Assembly (NCBI GenBank): GCA_028753945.1 | Contig: JAPNXP010000006.1 | Coordinates: 3,534,001 to 3,598,000, forward strand | Length of the DNA stretch: 64,000 bases | Direction of reading: 5' to 3' | From: Hexactinellida sp. DTS-2022 | Taxonomy: Eukaryota; Porifera; Hexactinellida | Shown here: positions 41,596-51,662 of the stretch, one piece after another | Layout: each line of letters opens with the position of its first letter | How positions within the stretch are numbered: the first letter of the stretch is position 1 | Translations under genes and position numbers: made by a program | Notes under the pieces: generated by a model | Database searches by the model: none | What the model was told of the DNA's origin: nothing | Seen by the model: the letters and a program-made list of their open reading frames with translations, nothing else

Positions 41596-43059
41596 ATGGA
41601 GCCTCAAACTAGAACTAGGATATTACCTGTATTAATAGCCACGATAGGAGCTAATCTAGGTCCATTCGTGCTCGGATTTAGCCTCGGTTTTCCTTCTCCG
41701 ATTCAAGATAAGGTCATGAAATTGGGTATCTTGGATGAAGTCACCTTTCCAATCTTCAGCTCTTGTCTTTACTTTTTAGCAATAGCTGGGTCTCTTATTG
41801 TCTTATTTTCAGCTGATTATGTTGGAAGAAAAACTCTAATAATCTTATTTACCGTACCAAACACCCTCGGATGGTTACTGATATCTTCTGGGTACAACGG
41901 GGCAGTTATGCTTGGAGGGCGGGGTTTAACAGGAATCACATTGGGCGCTATTTCTGCCCTCACATCAGTGTATGTTGCAGAGTTAGCTCCGAAGAGGTTT
42001 AAGGGGTTGTATGGCAGCTTTTTCAATCTCGCATTTCTGGGTGGTATTTTTTCCAGTCACTTTCTGGGACTCTTCCTCACATTCCAACGGCTAGCGCTCG
42101 TTCCCATATTCGTCCATTTATTACAGATTCTGTTGATGTTCTGGCAGCCATACTCCCCTACTTGGCTGGTGTCCCGGGGGCTAGAGAAACAGGCACTGAA
42201 AAATCTAATATACCTCAGAGGGAATGAAAAAGAAAGCAGAGCCGAACTCTTTCAAATCAAGGAAACTGTTGAAAATAATTTCTTAAATGTATTCCAACGT
42301 TTTCGTGCACTTTTTTCTGAGTTTCATTACTTGAAAGCCCTAATGATAACAGGAATTTGTTTCGCCTGTCAGAGCTTAACTGGAATAGCCATCATTTCAG
42401 CGTATTCAGCTAGCATCCTAGAGTCGAGCAGATTGATTTCACCCAATGTAGCCTCTCTAGCCCCTACGCTAATGCAAGTCTTCGGTGTACTTATTTGCAC
42501 TATACTAGTTGATCGTGTTGGGAGGAAGCCTCTTCTCATTGTCTCTTCTATTGCAATTGCTTTCTGCCATGCATTATTATCATCCTACAATTTCGGATCC
42601 TCTTTCATCTGGTCAGAATGTCCAACTCTCAACCAAAACACTTCATTTACTAACACTAACGGTGTGGCAATTAGCGTTGAATTCTGTGATTACATAACTC
42701 TACTGCCCATGATAGCCCTGCTCATCCTACGATTCTCATGTGGCATAGGTTGGGGTCCCATCCCTTGGATATTGGTGGGAGAGGCTTTCCCCACGAAAGT
42801 AAGATCGGTAGCAGCCTCCATCTCTATTATTACCAAGCTGCTATCTGCCGGCCTGCCGATGCTAGCGTTCCCATATCTTGTGAGTTTAATAGGAGCTCAC
42901 TTCGTGTACCTAATCTTCGTGTTGATTAATATTTCATCAGCCATTTTTGTTTATTTGTTTGTTCCAGAAACAAAGGGGAAAAATCCGAAAGAAATAGAGG
43001 AACTGTATAAAGGAAGAACGATTTATGTCACCTGTGCTTGCAAGCATTTAAATTTGTAA
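41596..43059 (+). CDS. SLC2/Tret1-like sugar transporter, copy A
   Basis: An intact 487-residue MFS protein with 12 hydrophobic helices. Family marks are DYVGRK (74-79) and DRVGRK (306-311) in the two cytoplasmic GRR/K loops, AELAPKR (128-134), PYSPTWL (185-191, the PESPRWL position), CQSLTG (258-263, the QQLSG position in helix 7), GWGPIPW (385-391), EAFPTKVR (396-403) and PETKGK (457-462). The family moves hexoses or trehalose across the plasma membrane by facilitated diffusion or proton coupling; the exact sugar is unknown. ATG context aaaATGG is favourable. Paralogues: B (48312-52387, split), C (56111-56249, stub), D (58309-59772). Confidence 0.92.
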   Translation: MEPQTRTRILPVLIATIGANLGPFVLGFSLGFPSPIQDKVMKLGILDEVTFPIFSSCLYFLAIAGSLIVLFSADYVGRKTLIILFTVPNTLGWLLISSGYNGAVMLGGRGLTGITLGAISALTSVYVAELAPKRFKGLYGSFFNLAFLGGIFSSHFLGLFLTFQRLALVPIFVHLLQILLMFWQPYSPTWLVSRGLEKQALKNLIYLRGNEKESRAELFQIKETVENNFLNVFQRFRALFSEFHYLKALMITGICFACQSLTGIAIISAYSASILESSRLISPNVASLAPTLMQVFGVLICTILVDRVGRKPLLIVSSIAIAFCHALLSSYNFGSSFIWSECPTLNQNTSFTNTNGVAISVEFCDYITLLPMIALLILRFSCGIGWGPIPWILVGEAFPTKVRSVAASISIITKLLSAGLPMLAFPYLVSLIGAHFVYLIFVLINISSAIFVYLFVPETKGKNPKEIEELYKGRTIYVTCACKHLNL

Positions 43060-43284
43060 ATAATTATTTGTTATGCTACATTTGGTTTTTTATCTAGTAT
43101 ATCTTTTGTAGTAATAATTACTCTGTTCTCTATTTGTAATTACACTTCATATAATTGAAATGTTCCTAGATATAAATTTCATTATACCCTTGAAACCCCA
43201 AAGTGCAGGAACATAACCACTCTGTTCAAAGCAGTGCTGCCAAGTCTCCGTATATTTACGTAGATTACGTAATATGGGGATACG

Positions 43285-43435
43285 GACAGTTCGTTACACG
43301 GACATTTCGTTACAGACATTTCGTTTCGGACATTTCGTTACACGGACACTTCGTTACAGGACACTTCGTTACTGGACACTTCGTTACAGGACACTTCGTT
43401 ACTGGACACTTGTTACAAGGCACTTCGTTACATTA
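43285..43435. repeat. 15-16-bp minisatellite
   Basis: About ten copies of a ggacacttcgttaca-type unit with drift, following transporter A. The repeated translation (HFVTG) on the + strand is a by-product, not a gene. Confidence 0.85.
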
Positions 43436-43564
43436 CATTTTTATATTTCATAATACTGTAGTTTATATTTAATTTGAGTATAACTAAACGCAACAATATA
43501 ATGAAATAAAGTGTAATATCAAAAATGCTTAAGTTGTTTATTTGAGAATTGAAGAGATTATTCA

Positions 43565-43604
43565 ATGTTCTTATAACCGGTGTGCTTATATCCGACATCT
43601 ACTG
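43565..43604. mobile_element. Left piece of a MITE cut by an inversion
   Basis: Reads atgttcttataaccggtgtg...cgacatctactg and is followed by TA (43605-43606). The next base starts the MULE transposase core. The missing remainder of the MITE lies at 44558-44693. The copy at ~25333-25418 shows that the two breakpoint sequences belong together. Confidence 0.8.
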
Positions 43605-43606
43605 TA

Positions 43607-44530
43607 TTTGGAACCCAAATGAACCTAGAAATGCTAAATACTTCTCAGATATGGCTCTCCGATGGTACTTTCAAAACTGCCCCAACTCTATTCTCGCAGG
43701 TATACTGCATCCATGGACTACGAGGCGGGCCAAATCTCTTGGAGGATGGACATCTTCTCCCGAGCCTATTTGTTCTATTACCGAACAAGATGGAGGCTAC
43801 ATACAAAAGGATGTGGGAACAAATCAAGATTCTTTGCCCGAATGCCTTACCAACAAACATGATAATGGATTTCGAAAAGGCTGCCATTAATAGCTTTCAA
43901 GAATCAAGCTATTTGGCCACTTACAGAAGTAAAAGGATGCTTTTTCACCTCACCCAGAACATTTGGCGTAAGGTGCAGGAGTTTGGTCTGCAGGCCGACT
44001 ATATTCAAGATGAGGCTCTGGCACTTCGCATCCGCCTCTTGCCTGCTCTTGCCTTTGCATCACCCCTTGTTGTGTTGGAGTTGTTTCCATAAGCAATCGC
44101 ACAACTTGCAATACCCCAAGCACAAGATTTTGCTCTCTACTTTGAGCATACTTACGTATGAGGGACGCAGGCTTCTAGATGGAACGTTTGTGGAACCACT
44201 TTACTCGATAAAAAGGTGGAACCATCACCATCAAGTTCCACATGGTATTCCTCGAACTACTAATGCTGTAGAAGCTTGGCATCGCTCCTACAACTCAACC
44301 ATAGGCTGCCATCATCCAAATATTTGGAATTCATTGTTGCACTCAAACGAGAACAAGGCTTAGTTGAAGTAAAGCAATCCAAGTTTTTAAGCGGAGAAAA
44401 ACCAACAAAAAGAGTTAAAAACAAGGCTAATGAAGAAGCATTGAAGACTCTAATCCGTAGCTATTTCCATCGAACCCCATTAGAATTTTTGAAGGGAGTA
44501 GCTCACCGATTTTACATGGAATCAGCTTAA
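43607..44530 (+). pseudogene. MULE transposase core (inverted part)
   Basis: Starts FGTQMNLEMLNTSQIWLSDG, then TFKTAPTLFSQVYCIHGL, PSLFVLLPNKMEATYKRMW and NMIMDFEKAAINSF. This is the DDE core order of Mutator-like transposases fused to FLYWCH domains. The frame breaks near 44080 and continues in other frames (FALYFEHTYV, GIPRTTNAVEAWHRSYN, FIVALKREQGLVEVKQ) to a stop at 44528-44530, so three or so frameshifts. The matching N-terminal half is on the opposite strand at 44694-45191. Confidence 0.85.
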
Positions 44531-44557
44531 TTTTAGTTTCGTAAGAATAACCTCTCC

Positions 44558-44693
44558 ATATCGGATATAAGCACACTATGTTGGAAAACAGTTGCCATAT
44601 ACCCTGTATAATATATGTCGGTTATAAGAACATGCCGGTTATAAGCACCTTAAGTGCAGTTCCCGTCGATGTGCTTATAACCGGCATCCACTG
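44558..44693. mobile_element. Right piece of the same MITE
   Basis: Begins atatcggataaagcac-like sequence, holds tgttggaaaacagttgccat and a gccggttataagcac inverted module. It ends gcttataaccggcatccactg, followed by TA (44694-44695) at the exact end of the FLYWCH coding part. Confidence 0.8.
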
Positions 44694-45191
44694 TATTAGG
44701 ACTCGCTGTGGACCTGGACCAGAATCGTATAACAGAAAGTCATCACCTTTTGCAGTTAATCTATATTCCAATGGAATGATTAGTTCTTCGAGACTTTCAG
44801 GTTGAGCTGGGACATTATTATTACTTTGCCTCACACGGCGTATCGTCCGCTTAAGACTATCTACCTTAGGAAGTTTGATTGTAGTTTCTACTGTTGCACT
44901 TTCAAGCTCTTCACCAACTATGTGGTGAACATGGTCGCTACTCTCTCTTGCCCTCATTTTCATCCCAATTTTCACTTTCATGCTACGAACATGTCTTATA
45001 TCAGAATCATGAAGATGTTCATTAGTGCGTTTGATAATTTCTGTACCTTTCGTGTGTAATCTTGCCTTGCAAGATTCTCTCTTTTCGCATTGCCAATGTG
45101 TAATATCACCAATGACTCGCTGTTTCCCATATACAAATCCTCCTTCCACAAGCTTATAGCACTCTTTCTTACATTTGGAAGACCGAATCAA
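44694..45191 (-). pseudogene. FLYWCH zinc-finger half of the MULE transposase
   Basis: A 166-codon open stretch on the - strand: YKLVEGGFVYGKQRVIGDIT, WQCEKRESCKARLHTKG, and HLHDSD with the FLYWCH-type C-C-H-H pattern, then a linker ending GPGPQRVLI. The last codon (ATA, 44694-44696) is where the TA-target MITE inserted. The reading frame continues without loss at TTT 43607 of the inverted core. Confidence 0.85.
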
Positions 45192-45299
45192 AGTAATTGA
45201 GGTTCTGGATCCATAAATTATAATTTCACTGCCATACCACTCTACTCTTCGTCGCCTCTCAGAAAATATTGGTTTAGAAAAGGATTTTATTTCGCATCT

Positions 45300-45560
45300 T
45301 ATTCAGTCAACTTCGGGATTTAATCAACAAAAGTGTCATGTCTCGCTTCACATAGATTAAATTCATCTGAAAGCTGAATATAGCTACAATGGTGGGAATA
45401 TTATTGGATCTTCTGATATATCTGACGAACCTGCGAAAACAATATTAGCTTCTATGGTTTCAAGCCTATACACTAAATGGTCTACGTACTATTGTCCGAC
45501 TTCTACCTTGTTCCGAAACTACCAATCACGAAGAAAGTAATATCCGATATTGAATCATAT
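45300..45560 (+). pseudogene. P-element-like (THAP9-type) transposase piece 1
   Basis: Frame around 45355-45500 reads HIDEIHLKAEYSYNGGNIIG and DEPAKTILASMVSSLYTKWS. This is the RNase H-like segment of P-element transposases (D-E-x-x-(I/L)-K followed by G-x-(I/V)-(I/V)-G). It is truncated at both ends. Confidence 0.6.
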
Positions 45561-45802
45561 GAGCTTTTGTTGTTACTCTTATAGCTCATAATTACCCCTT
45601 AAATGTTCGTCTCTTCAGATTATTCAAAATACTTCTCAACTAGAACACTGCGTACCTCACCCGGTTGACCCTAGTCGTTATTTATTCTTCTTGTTTGATT
45701 TTGTTCATATACTGAAAACAATCAGAAATAATTGGCCTAATCAAACAGACTACAACCGGACATTCATTTATCCATCATTTGATAACTTATATCTATCTAT
45801 AT

Positions 45803-46372
45803 ATTAAAACTTAAAAGAGGAATTGTTGTTTGTTTGTGTGTTTGTTTGTTTGTTTGTCCAGAATTAATTGGAAAGACTACGAGTCCCAGAAAGCTGAAAA
45901 TTTGTATACAGGGGTAATTTTGTACTGCGACAACGATCTATTGGTTTTTGAAGAGAAATATTCACATTTGAAGGTGTTAAAATATGTTAGCCAATTAAAT
46001 TCGAGGGTTTGTTAGTATGGATTAGCAGATTTCATCTATTAGTATAAATAGATTGTGCATAATAGAAATATTTTCTGAGGCTCCAATTTGATTGATTGAA
46101 AATAAATTTATTTAACCAATCAATCATTTGTCTATTCTATTGCCTGTTTTTCTTTTAGTATTATTTTGATTCGAGCTTTCTTATCGTGTAACTGAAATTT
46201 ATTGAGCTTTTAAAACTCCTTATTAATATGATTGCTTTTGGGGAGGGAAAGGCCGCGAAGCGGCCGTTAATTGTATTGCGTAGTGCCTAACACGAACGAA
46301 CAAAAGTCGCGAAGCGACTTTTGTGAGAGAGTAATCCGTCGCGAAGCGACCGAGACCGAAGGGCTCGTATAT
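45803..46372 (+). repeat. Family A repeat copy, tandem copy 1
   Basis: Starts acttaaaagaggaattgttg, then the GT-rich run and actacgagtcccagaaagct. It ends with the GC module at 46240-46369 (ggccgcgaagcggcc, gtcgcgaagcgac twice, cgagaccgaagggctcg). It provides the empty site cacatttgaaggtg for the MITE found in the next copy. Confidence 0.85.
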
Positions 46373-47085
46373 AAAAAGAGGAATTGTTGTTTGTTTGTGT
46401 GTTTGTTTGTTTGTCCAGAATTAATTGGAAAGACTACGAGTCCCAGAAAGCTGAAAATTTGTATACAGGGGTAATTTTGTACTGCGACAACGATCTATTG
46501 GTTTTTGAAGAGAAATATTCACATTTGAACAGGGCCGTAGCCACTGGTCAGGTTGGTCAGGTTTCAACCTGACCACTTTTAGTTGGTTGGACAGGTTAAC
46601 CTGAACCCTTGGCCCTGTTGGTACTGTATCCAGCCCGGTCTAACCTGACCACTTTTAATTGGTGGCTACGGCACTGTTGAAGGTGTTAAAATATGTTAGC
46701 CAATTAAATTCGAGGGTTTGTTAGTATGGATTAACAGATTTCATCCATTAGTATAAATAGATTGTGCATAATAGAAATATTTTCTGAGGCTCCAATTTGA
46801 TTGATTGAAAATAAATTTATTTAACCAATCAATCATTTGTCTATTCTATTGCCTGTTTTTCTTTTAGTATTATTTTGATTCGAGCTTTCTTATCGTGCAA
46901 CTGAAATTTATTGAGCTATTAAAACTCAGTATTAATGTGATTGCTTTTGGGGAGGGAAAGGCCGCGAAGAGGCCGTTAATTGTATCGCGTAGTGCTTAAC
47001 ACGAACAAACAAAAGTCGCGAAGCGACTTTTGTGAGAGAGTGATCCGTCGCGAAGCTACCGAGACCGAAGGGCTCGTATTATAAA
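46373..47085 (+). repeat. Family A repeat copy, tandem copy 2
   Basis: Head-to-tail repeat of 45803-46372 at high identity, lengthened by the 147-bp MITE at 46530-46676. The GC module at 46950-47075 shows a few changes (ggccgcgaagaggcc, cgcgaagctaccg) that weaken two hairpins. Confidence 0.85.
46530..46676. mobile_element. MITE with 5-bp target duplication, 147 bp
   Basis: TIRs cagggccgtagccac / gtggctacggcactg (one mismatch). Direct repeat ttgaa on both sides (46525-46529, 46677-46681). The uninterrupted sequence in tandem copy 1 has a single ttgaa. It contains inverted aacctgaccacttttagttgg-type blocks. Confidence 0.9.
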
Positions 47086-47540
47086 TACAGCTACAATGGT
47101 CGATGTCAGGTTACTATTCAAATCAGAACAGTTTACCTCAGTCAAACAAGCACCCAAGCTGACTGCTAAACCTTGCTGGCCAACAAAACTTGAACGTCAG
47201 ACTCATAGGCGTCGTAAATGCAAAGGTCAATCCTTCGGGCCGCCCGGAAATTCCGGGTAAACTCCGGGTAAACTCGGAGTATAGTGTTAGTAGCATAGGG
47301 ACAATCCCTTTGGCCCGCCCGGACATTTCCGGGCACCCGGGCGGTTTACGACGCCTATGGTCAGACTGTACATCTGGCTTTGAGAATTTTCAATGAACAG
47401 ACAGCCGCAGCTATACAAATTCAGAACTCCGATCGAAAAATTAAATCTCAGACGCAAGACTTTATTCGATTAATTTGTAGTGTGTGGAAAGTATTCAACA
47501 TCAATACGCCTACAATCTCTAAGCCAATATTGGATTTTAA
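47086..47540 (+). pseudogene. P-element-like transposase piece 2
   Basis: Pieces SEQFTSVKQAPKLTAKPCWP (47118-47180) and, after a MITE insertion, IFNEQTAAAIQIQ, QDFIRLICSVWKVFNINTP (47385-47512). They match the C-terminal part of P-element/THAP9 transposases (APKLT, IFxxxTAAAL, TxxFIxLIxxxWxIxN). It is interrupted by the MITE at 47204-47359 and separated from piece 1 by the tandem family A repeats. Confidence 0.65.
47204..47359. mobile_element. hAT-type MITE, 156 bp
   Basis: Perfect 15-bp TIRs cataggcgtcgtaaa. Perfect 8-bp target duplication gtcagact (47196-47203, 47360-47367). Internal ccgcccgga and ccgggtaa motifs occur in both halves. It belongs to the same TIR family as 34395-34693. Confidence 0.93.
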
Positions 47541-47559
47541 TATATTCCTTTTAATTCGG

Positions 47560-48247
47560 TAAACAAAGGCAATCGAGCGATTGGAGATAATTGTAACAAG
47601 CTGAGAGATGAGGTGTACTTTTAAAGCAACAACTTGTGAGATGACATTATATCGCCGACGATTCTTGAAACGGAGAGATTTTCAACTTGACAGAGGATAA
47701 ATTGTAGTCTCTGTTAATCATGTTAAGATTGTATGGAGTATTTGCACTAAAACTCTCTGAATCTTGGTGTGAATGGTCACATTCAGTTATACCCCTAATT
47801 TTATTTGAGCTGCTGCTAGTATATGGACATATGTATCCAATTGATTTGTAATTGGATGGGGGGTCCGGTGTTTTTGGAAAATCGTTATTTCTTTGGGAGG
47901 AGTTCAATTTGTCTGGTGCATGGTGTCGCTGATGATATTGACGCTAAGAGAAACAACAACGCTACCAAGTTTAGCCTTAACGTAGAGTGAATAATCAATT
48001 GTTCATTAGCGCATTTGGCTTAAGAAAATGTACTTAATTCAAGTTAGAATTACACACTATCGAATCCTCAGGAAGAGAAAGTAAATTAATTTTTTCTTTA
48101 AGTTGATTAATTATTCGAATTTAATTCTAACCAGCATTAGCGAGTTACAACTGACAGTTAATCTGCATCACTTTATTAGAAGTATAACACAAATCTCATG
48201 CGTAATAGTAATTATTGTAAATATTTACTCCTGAAAACAAATGTAAT
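47560..48247 (-). repeat. 3' flank of transporter B, shared with copy D
   Basis: The reverse complement matches 59773-60480 closely, so the duplicated transporter unit includes ~700 bp of 3' flank. No gene. Confidence 0.7.
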
Positions 48248-48311
48248 ACAACAAGTAGATATTTAAAAATTCAAATGCTTGCAAGCACAGGTGACATAAA
48301 TCGTTCTTCCT

Positions 48312-49002
48312 TTATACAGTTCCTTTATTTCTTTCGGACTTTTTCCCCTTTGTTTCTGGAACAAACAAATAAACAAAAAGTGCTGATGAAATATTAAACA
48401 ACACGAAGATTAGGAACACGAAGTGAGCTCCTATTAAACTCACAAGATATGGGAACGCTAGCATCGGCTGGCCGGCAGATAGCAGCTTGGTAATAATAGA
48501 GATGGAGGCTGCTACAGATCTAACTTTGGTGGGGAAAGCCTCTCCTAACAAAATCCAAGGGATGGGACCCCAACCTATGCCTGATGAGAATCGTAGGATG
48601 AGCAGGGCTATCATGGGCAGTAGAGTTATGTAATCACAGAATTCAACGCTAATTGCCACACCGTTAGTGTTAGTAAATGAAGTGTTTTGGTTAAGAGTTG
48701 GACAATCTGACCAGATGAAAGAGGAACCGAAATTGTAGGATGATAATAATGCATGGCAGAAAGCAATGCCAATAGAAGAGACAATGAGAAGAGGCTTCCT
48801 CCCAACACGATCAACTAGTATAGTGCAAATAAGTGCACCGAATACTTGCATCAGCGTAGGGGCTAGAGAGGCTACATTGGGCGAAATCAATCTGCTCGAC
48901 TTTAGGATGCTAGCTGAATACGCTGAAATGATGGCTATCCCAGTTAAGCTCTGACAGGCGAAACAAATTCCTGTTATCATTAGGGCTTTTAAGTAACGAA
49001 AC
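48312..49002 (-). pseudogene. Sugar transporter copy B, 3' part
   Basis: Continues from the LINE insertion with MITGICFACQSLTG to the C terminus (DRVGRK, GWGPIPW, EAFPTKVR). A one-base insertion in the aaaaag run before the usual PKEIEE replaces the last ~25 residues with SERNKGTV and a stop. The 250 bp at 48753-49002 are also present at 51413-51662. Confidence 0.9.
48753..49002. repeat. 250-bp target duplication, left copy
   Basis: From atggcagaaagcaatgcc to aagtaacgaaac. Identical by eye, base for base, to 51413-51662. Confidence 0.9.
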
Positions 49003-51412
49003 CCCCCCTATAGCCGATGAACTTTTTTCTGACCACTTCGCTCTTTCTTGCTCCCTAACCCTCATTAAACCCGAACTTTCTAGTAAAGAGATTACATTCC
49101 GCCGAAAATTAATAGATACTCAACTCTTCTTGGAAGACCTCGCAGGTTCCGAACTTTGTCTTAGCCCACCTGACAATCCTGATGATCTTCAATCCTTGTA
49201 TGAAAGCACCCTACGTGCTATCTACAACAACCATGCACCCACAAGAACGAAATCGATTGTATCTCGGCCTCTTGTTCCTTGGTTCACCAACGCCATAAAA
49301 CATACCAAGCATGTGAAACGAAGTGCTGAGCGGAAGTGGCGGCTTACACGCCAAACAATCGACCTGGAGAATTACCACGAAAAAAGAAACATAATGACAT
49401 TTATGATGAACCGTGAACGTTCTGCATACTATACCGAATTGATAAACGAACATAGTCATGACAAACGCAAACTATTCAATAAAGCTAAATTATTGCTTGG
49501 ATTGAACGATGAACATATGCTACCACCCCACTCTGACAAATCTACATTAGTTCATGAATTTGCTAACTTCTTTGCTATGAAGGTATCCAAAATAAGATCT
49601 GACATTGACTCCAACACAACCATTCTGAATCCATCTACATCGTCTAACTCCACTTGTTATCAATTCTCCAAATTCAAAGAACTATCTGAACAAGATATAA
49701 AGGATCTGGTCAGTAAGGGTTCACACAAGACATGCGACCTTGATCCACTACCATCTTCACTGATCAAATCCTCCATTAACATCCTTGCTCCTGTCCTGAA
49801 GAAAATTGTAAATACTTCCCTATCCAAAGGTCATTTCTGCTCTTGCTGGAAACGCGCTATTATTCGTCCTAAACTTAAGAAGAGCAACATTGATCCTGTC
49901 CTTGCAAATTATCGTCCATTATCCAATCTATCTTTTCTCTCAAAACTAGTTGAGAAAGTAGTTGCTGCCCAGACAGTTGATTATCTTAATACTCATAATC
50001 TCCTTCCAAGGACACAATCTGCGTATAGAAAACACCACAGCACAGAGACCGCTCTAGTTAAGGTAAAGAATGACATACTCCTCAATATGAACCAACAACA
50101 TGTCACCCTTCTCGTTCTCCTTGACCTTAGCTCAGCGTTTGATACCGTCGATCACGCCATTCTACTCAACCGTCTTCACAGCTGCTTCGGTATTTCTGAT
50201 ACTCCATTATCCTGGTTCGAATCTTATTTATCTGGCAGAAAACAATTCGTTTCTATTAATGGAACTTCATCCTCTGATCATAAAGTCGAATACGGTGTCC
50301 CTCAGGGTTCCTGTCTTGGTCCGCTTCTTTTCATACTTTACATAAGTCCTCTTTTTGATGTCATAAAATCCCATCTACCTAATATGCATTGCTACGCAGA
50401 TGACACTCAAATATACACTTCATTTAAACCAGACTCATCGACAACTGAAGAACTTGCACTCACCACCATCGAGTCCTGTGTTGCTGATATCCGCACGTGG
50501 CTAACCAATAACAAATTATCTATCAATGACTCAAAAACAGAATTTCAGATTATTGGCACCCGCCAACAACTAGCAAAAATCAATATCAATGAAATATCTG
50601 TTGGCAAATTTAAGATTACGCCATCCCAAGAGGTTAAGAATCTTGGAGCTTGGTTTGACAATACCCTCACTATGTCTTCACACGTGACCAAGGTTGCATC
50701 CTCTTGCTTCTACTTTCTCTATAATATCCGGAGAATTAGGAAATATCTCTCTCGACAGGTATGTGAAACCCTAGTAAACGCTCTTGTTACCTCTCGTTTG
50801 GATTATTGCAATGGCCTACTCTACGGACATCCTTCCAAACTACTTTCTCGCCTCCAACGTGTCCAGAATAGCGCAGCCAGACTTATCCATCAATCATCTA
50901 TACTTTCTGAGTCAATACCACTGCTATATGATCTCCACTGGCTGCCCATCAATTACCGAATCATCTTCAAAATCCTCTTGATCACTTTCAAAGCAATCCA
51001 TTCAAATGAACCTGCATACATCTCAGATCTCCTCAAAGTGAAACGCCCAACCCGCTCTCTTAGGTCGGGATCTGCAATTACGCTTGATCAACCAGCAATC
51101 AACTCATTCAAAACTCTCGGTGATCGCTCATTCACCATCGCAGCACCAAAAGAATGGAATCGCCTCCCTACTGCCATCAGAAATTCCCCTTCCCTAGAAG
51201 TCTTTAAAAAACAATTAAAAACCCATCTTTTTCTAGAAGCATTCAAGAAATGCTAACATACTCCACTGAGTCCACATCATACTTGAGTACACTTTTGCAA
51301 ACGCACACGCACTTTTATTTGTATTGATTTTAATAGATTCCTGTACAGCGCATTTGAACATATTTTTATGGAATTTGCGCTTTAGAAATGCATTATTATT
51401 ATTATTATTATT
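49003..51412 (+). mobile_element. 5'-truncated CR1/L2-like LINE
   Basis: A 2.41-kb insertion into transporter B. It begins within the endonuclease domain, runs through an intact reverse transcriptase frame and ends in an (att)n tail at 51391-51412, a microsatellite tail typical of CR1/L2-group LINEs. It is flanked by a 250-bp direct repeat of transporter sequence. Confidence 0.88.
49004..51256 (+). CDS. LINE reverse transcriptase ORF (5'-truncated)
   Basis: An open frame of about 750 codons with no start of its own. It opens with the end of the AP-endonuclease domain (SDHFALS, the catalytic His motif), then a linker. The reverse transcriptase domain follows with KKSNIDPVLANYRPLSNL, SAYRKHHSTETAL, LDLSSAFDTVDH (motif A), YGVPQGSCLGPLLF (motif B), CYADDTQIY (motif C) and VKNLGAWFD. 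The C-terminal region ends in the LHWLPINYRI and EWNRLPTAIRNS motifs common to CR1/L2-type elements. No frameshift is visible, in keeping with a young insertion. Confidence 0.88.
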   Translation, partial: PPIADELFSDHFALSCSLTLIKPELSSKEITFRRKLIDTQLFLEDLAGSELCLSPPDNPDDLQSLYESTLRAIYNNHAPTRTKSIVSRPLVPWFTNAIKHTKHVKRSAERKWRLTRQTIDLENYHEKRNIMTFMMNRERSAYYTELINEHSHDKRKLFNKAKLLLGLNDEHMLPPHSDKSTLVHEFANFFAMKVSKIRSDIDSNTTILNPSTSSNSTCYQFSKFKELSEQDIKDLVSKGSHKTCDLDPLPSSLIKSSINILAPVLKKIVNTSLSKGHFCSCWKRAIIRPKLKKSNIDPVLANYRPLSNLSFLSKLVEKVVAAQTVDYLNTHNLLPRTQSAYRKHHSTETALVKVKNDILLNMNQQHVTLLVLLDLSSAFDTVDHAILLNRLHSCFGISDTPLSWFESYLSGRKQFVSINGTSSSDHKVEYGVPQGSCLGPLLFILYISPLFDVIKSHLPNMHCYADDTQIYTSFKPDSSTTEELALTTIESCVADIRTWLTNNKLSINDSKTEFQIIGTRQQLAKININEISVGKFKITPSQEVKNLGAWFDNTLTMSSHVTKVASSCFYFLYNIRRIRKYLSRQVCETLVNALVTSRLDYCNGLLYGHPSKLLSRLQRVQNSAARLIHQSSILSESIPLLYDLHWLPINYRIIFKILLITFKAIHSNEPAYISDLLKVKRPTRSLRSGSAITLDQPAINSFKTLGDRSFTIAAPKEWNRLPTAIRNSPSLEVFKKQLKTHLFLEAFKKC

Positions 51413-51662
51413 ATGGCAGAAAGCAATGCCAATAGAAGAGACAATGAGAAGAGGCTTCCTCCCAACACGATCAACTAGTATAGTGCAAATAAGTGCACCG
51501 AATACTTGCATCAGCGTAGGGGCTAGAGAGGCTACATTGGGCGAAATCAATCTGCTCGACTTTAGGATGCTAGCTGAATACGCTGAAATGATGGCTATCC
51601 CAGTTAAGCTCTGACAGGCGAAACAAATTCCTGTTATCATTAGGGCTTTTAAGTAACGAAAC
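51413..51662. repeat. 250-bp target duplication, right copy
   Basis: Partner of 48753-49002. It begins directly after the (att)n tail and ends at aagtaacgaaac, after which transporter B continues. Confidence 0.9.

Noticed and set aside
43203..43472. Repeat protein with HFVTG units
   Set aside because: It is the translation of the 15-16-bp minisatellite. The period drifts and breaks the frame, and there is no start context or domain.
51233..51430. Poly-asparagine C terminus of the transporter B frame
   Set aside because: It is read-through into the (att)n tail and end of the LINE, not a real protein feature.
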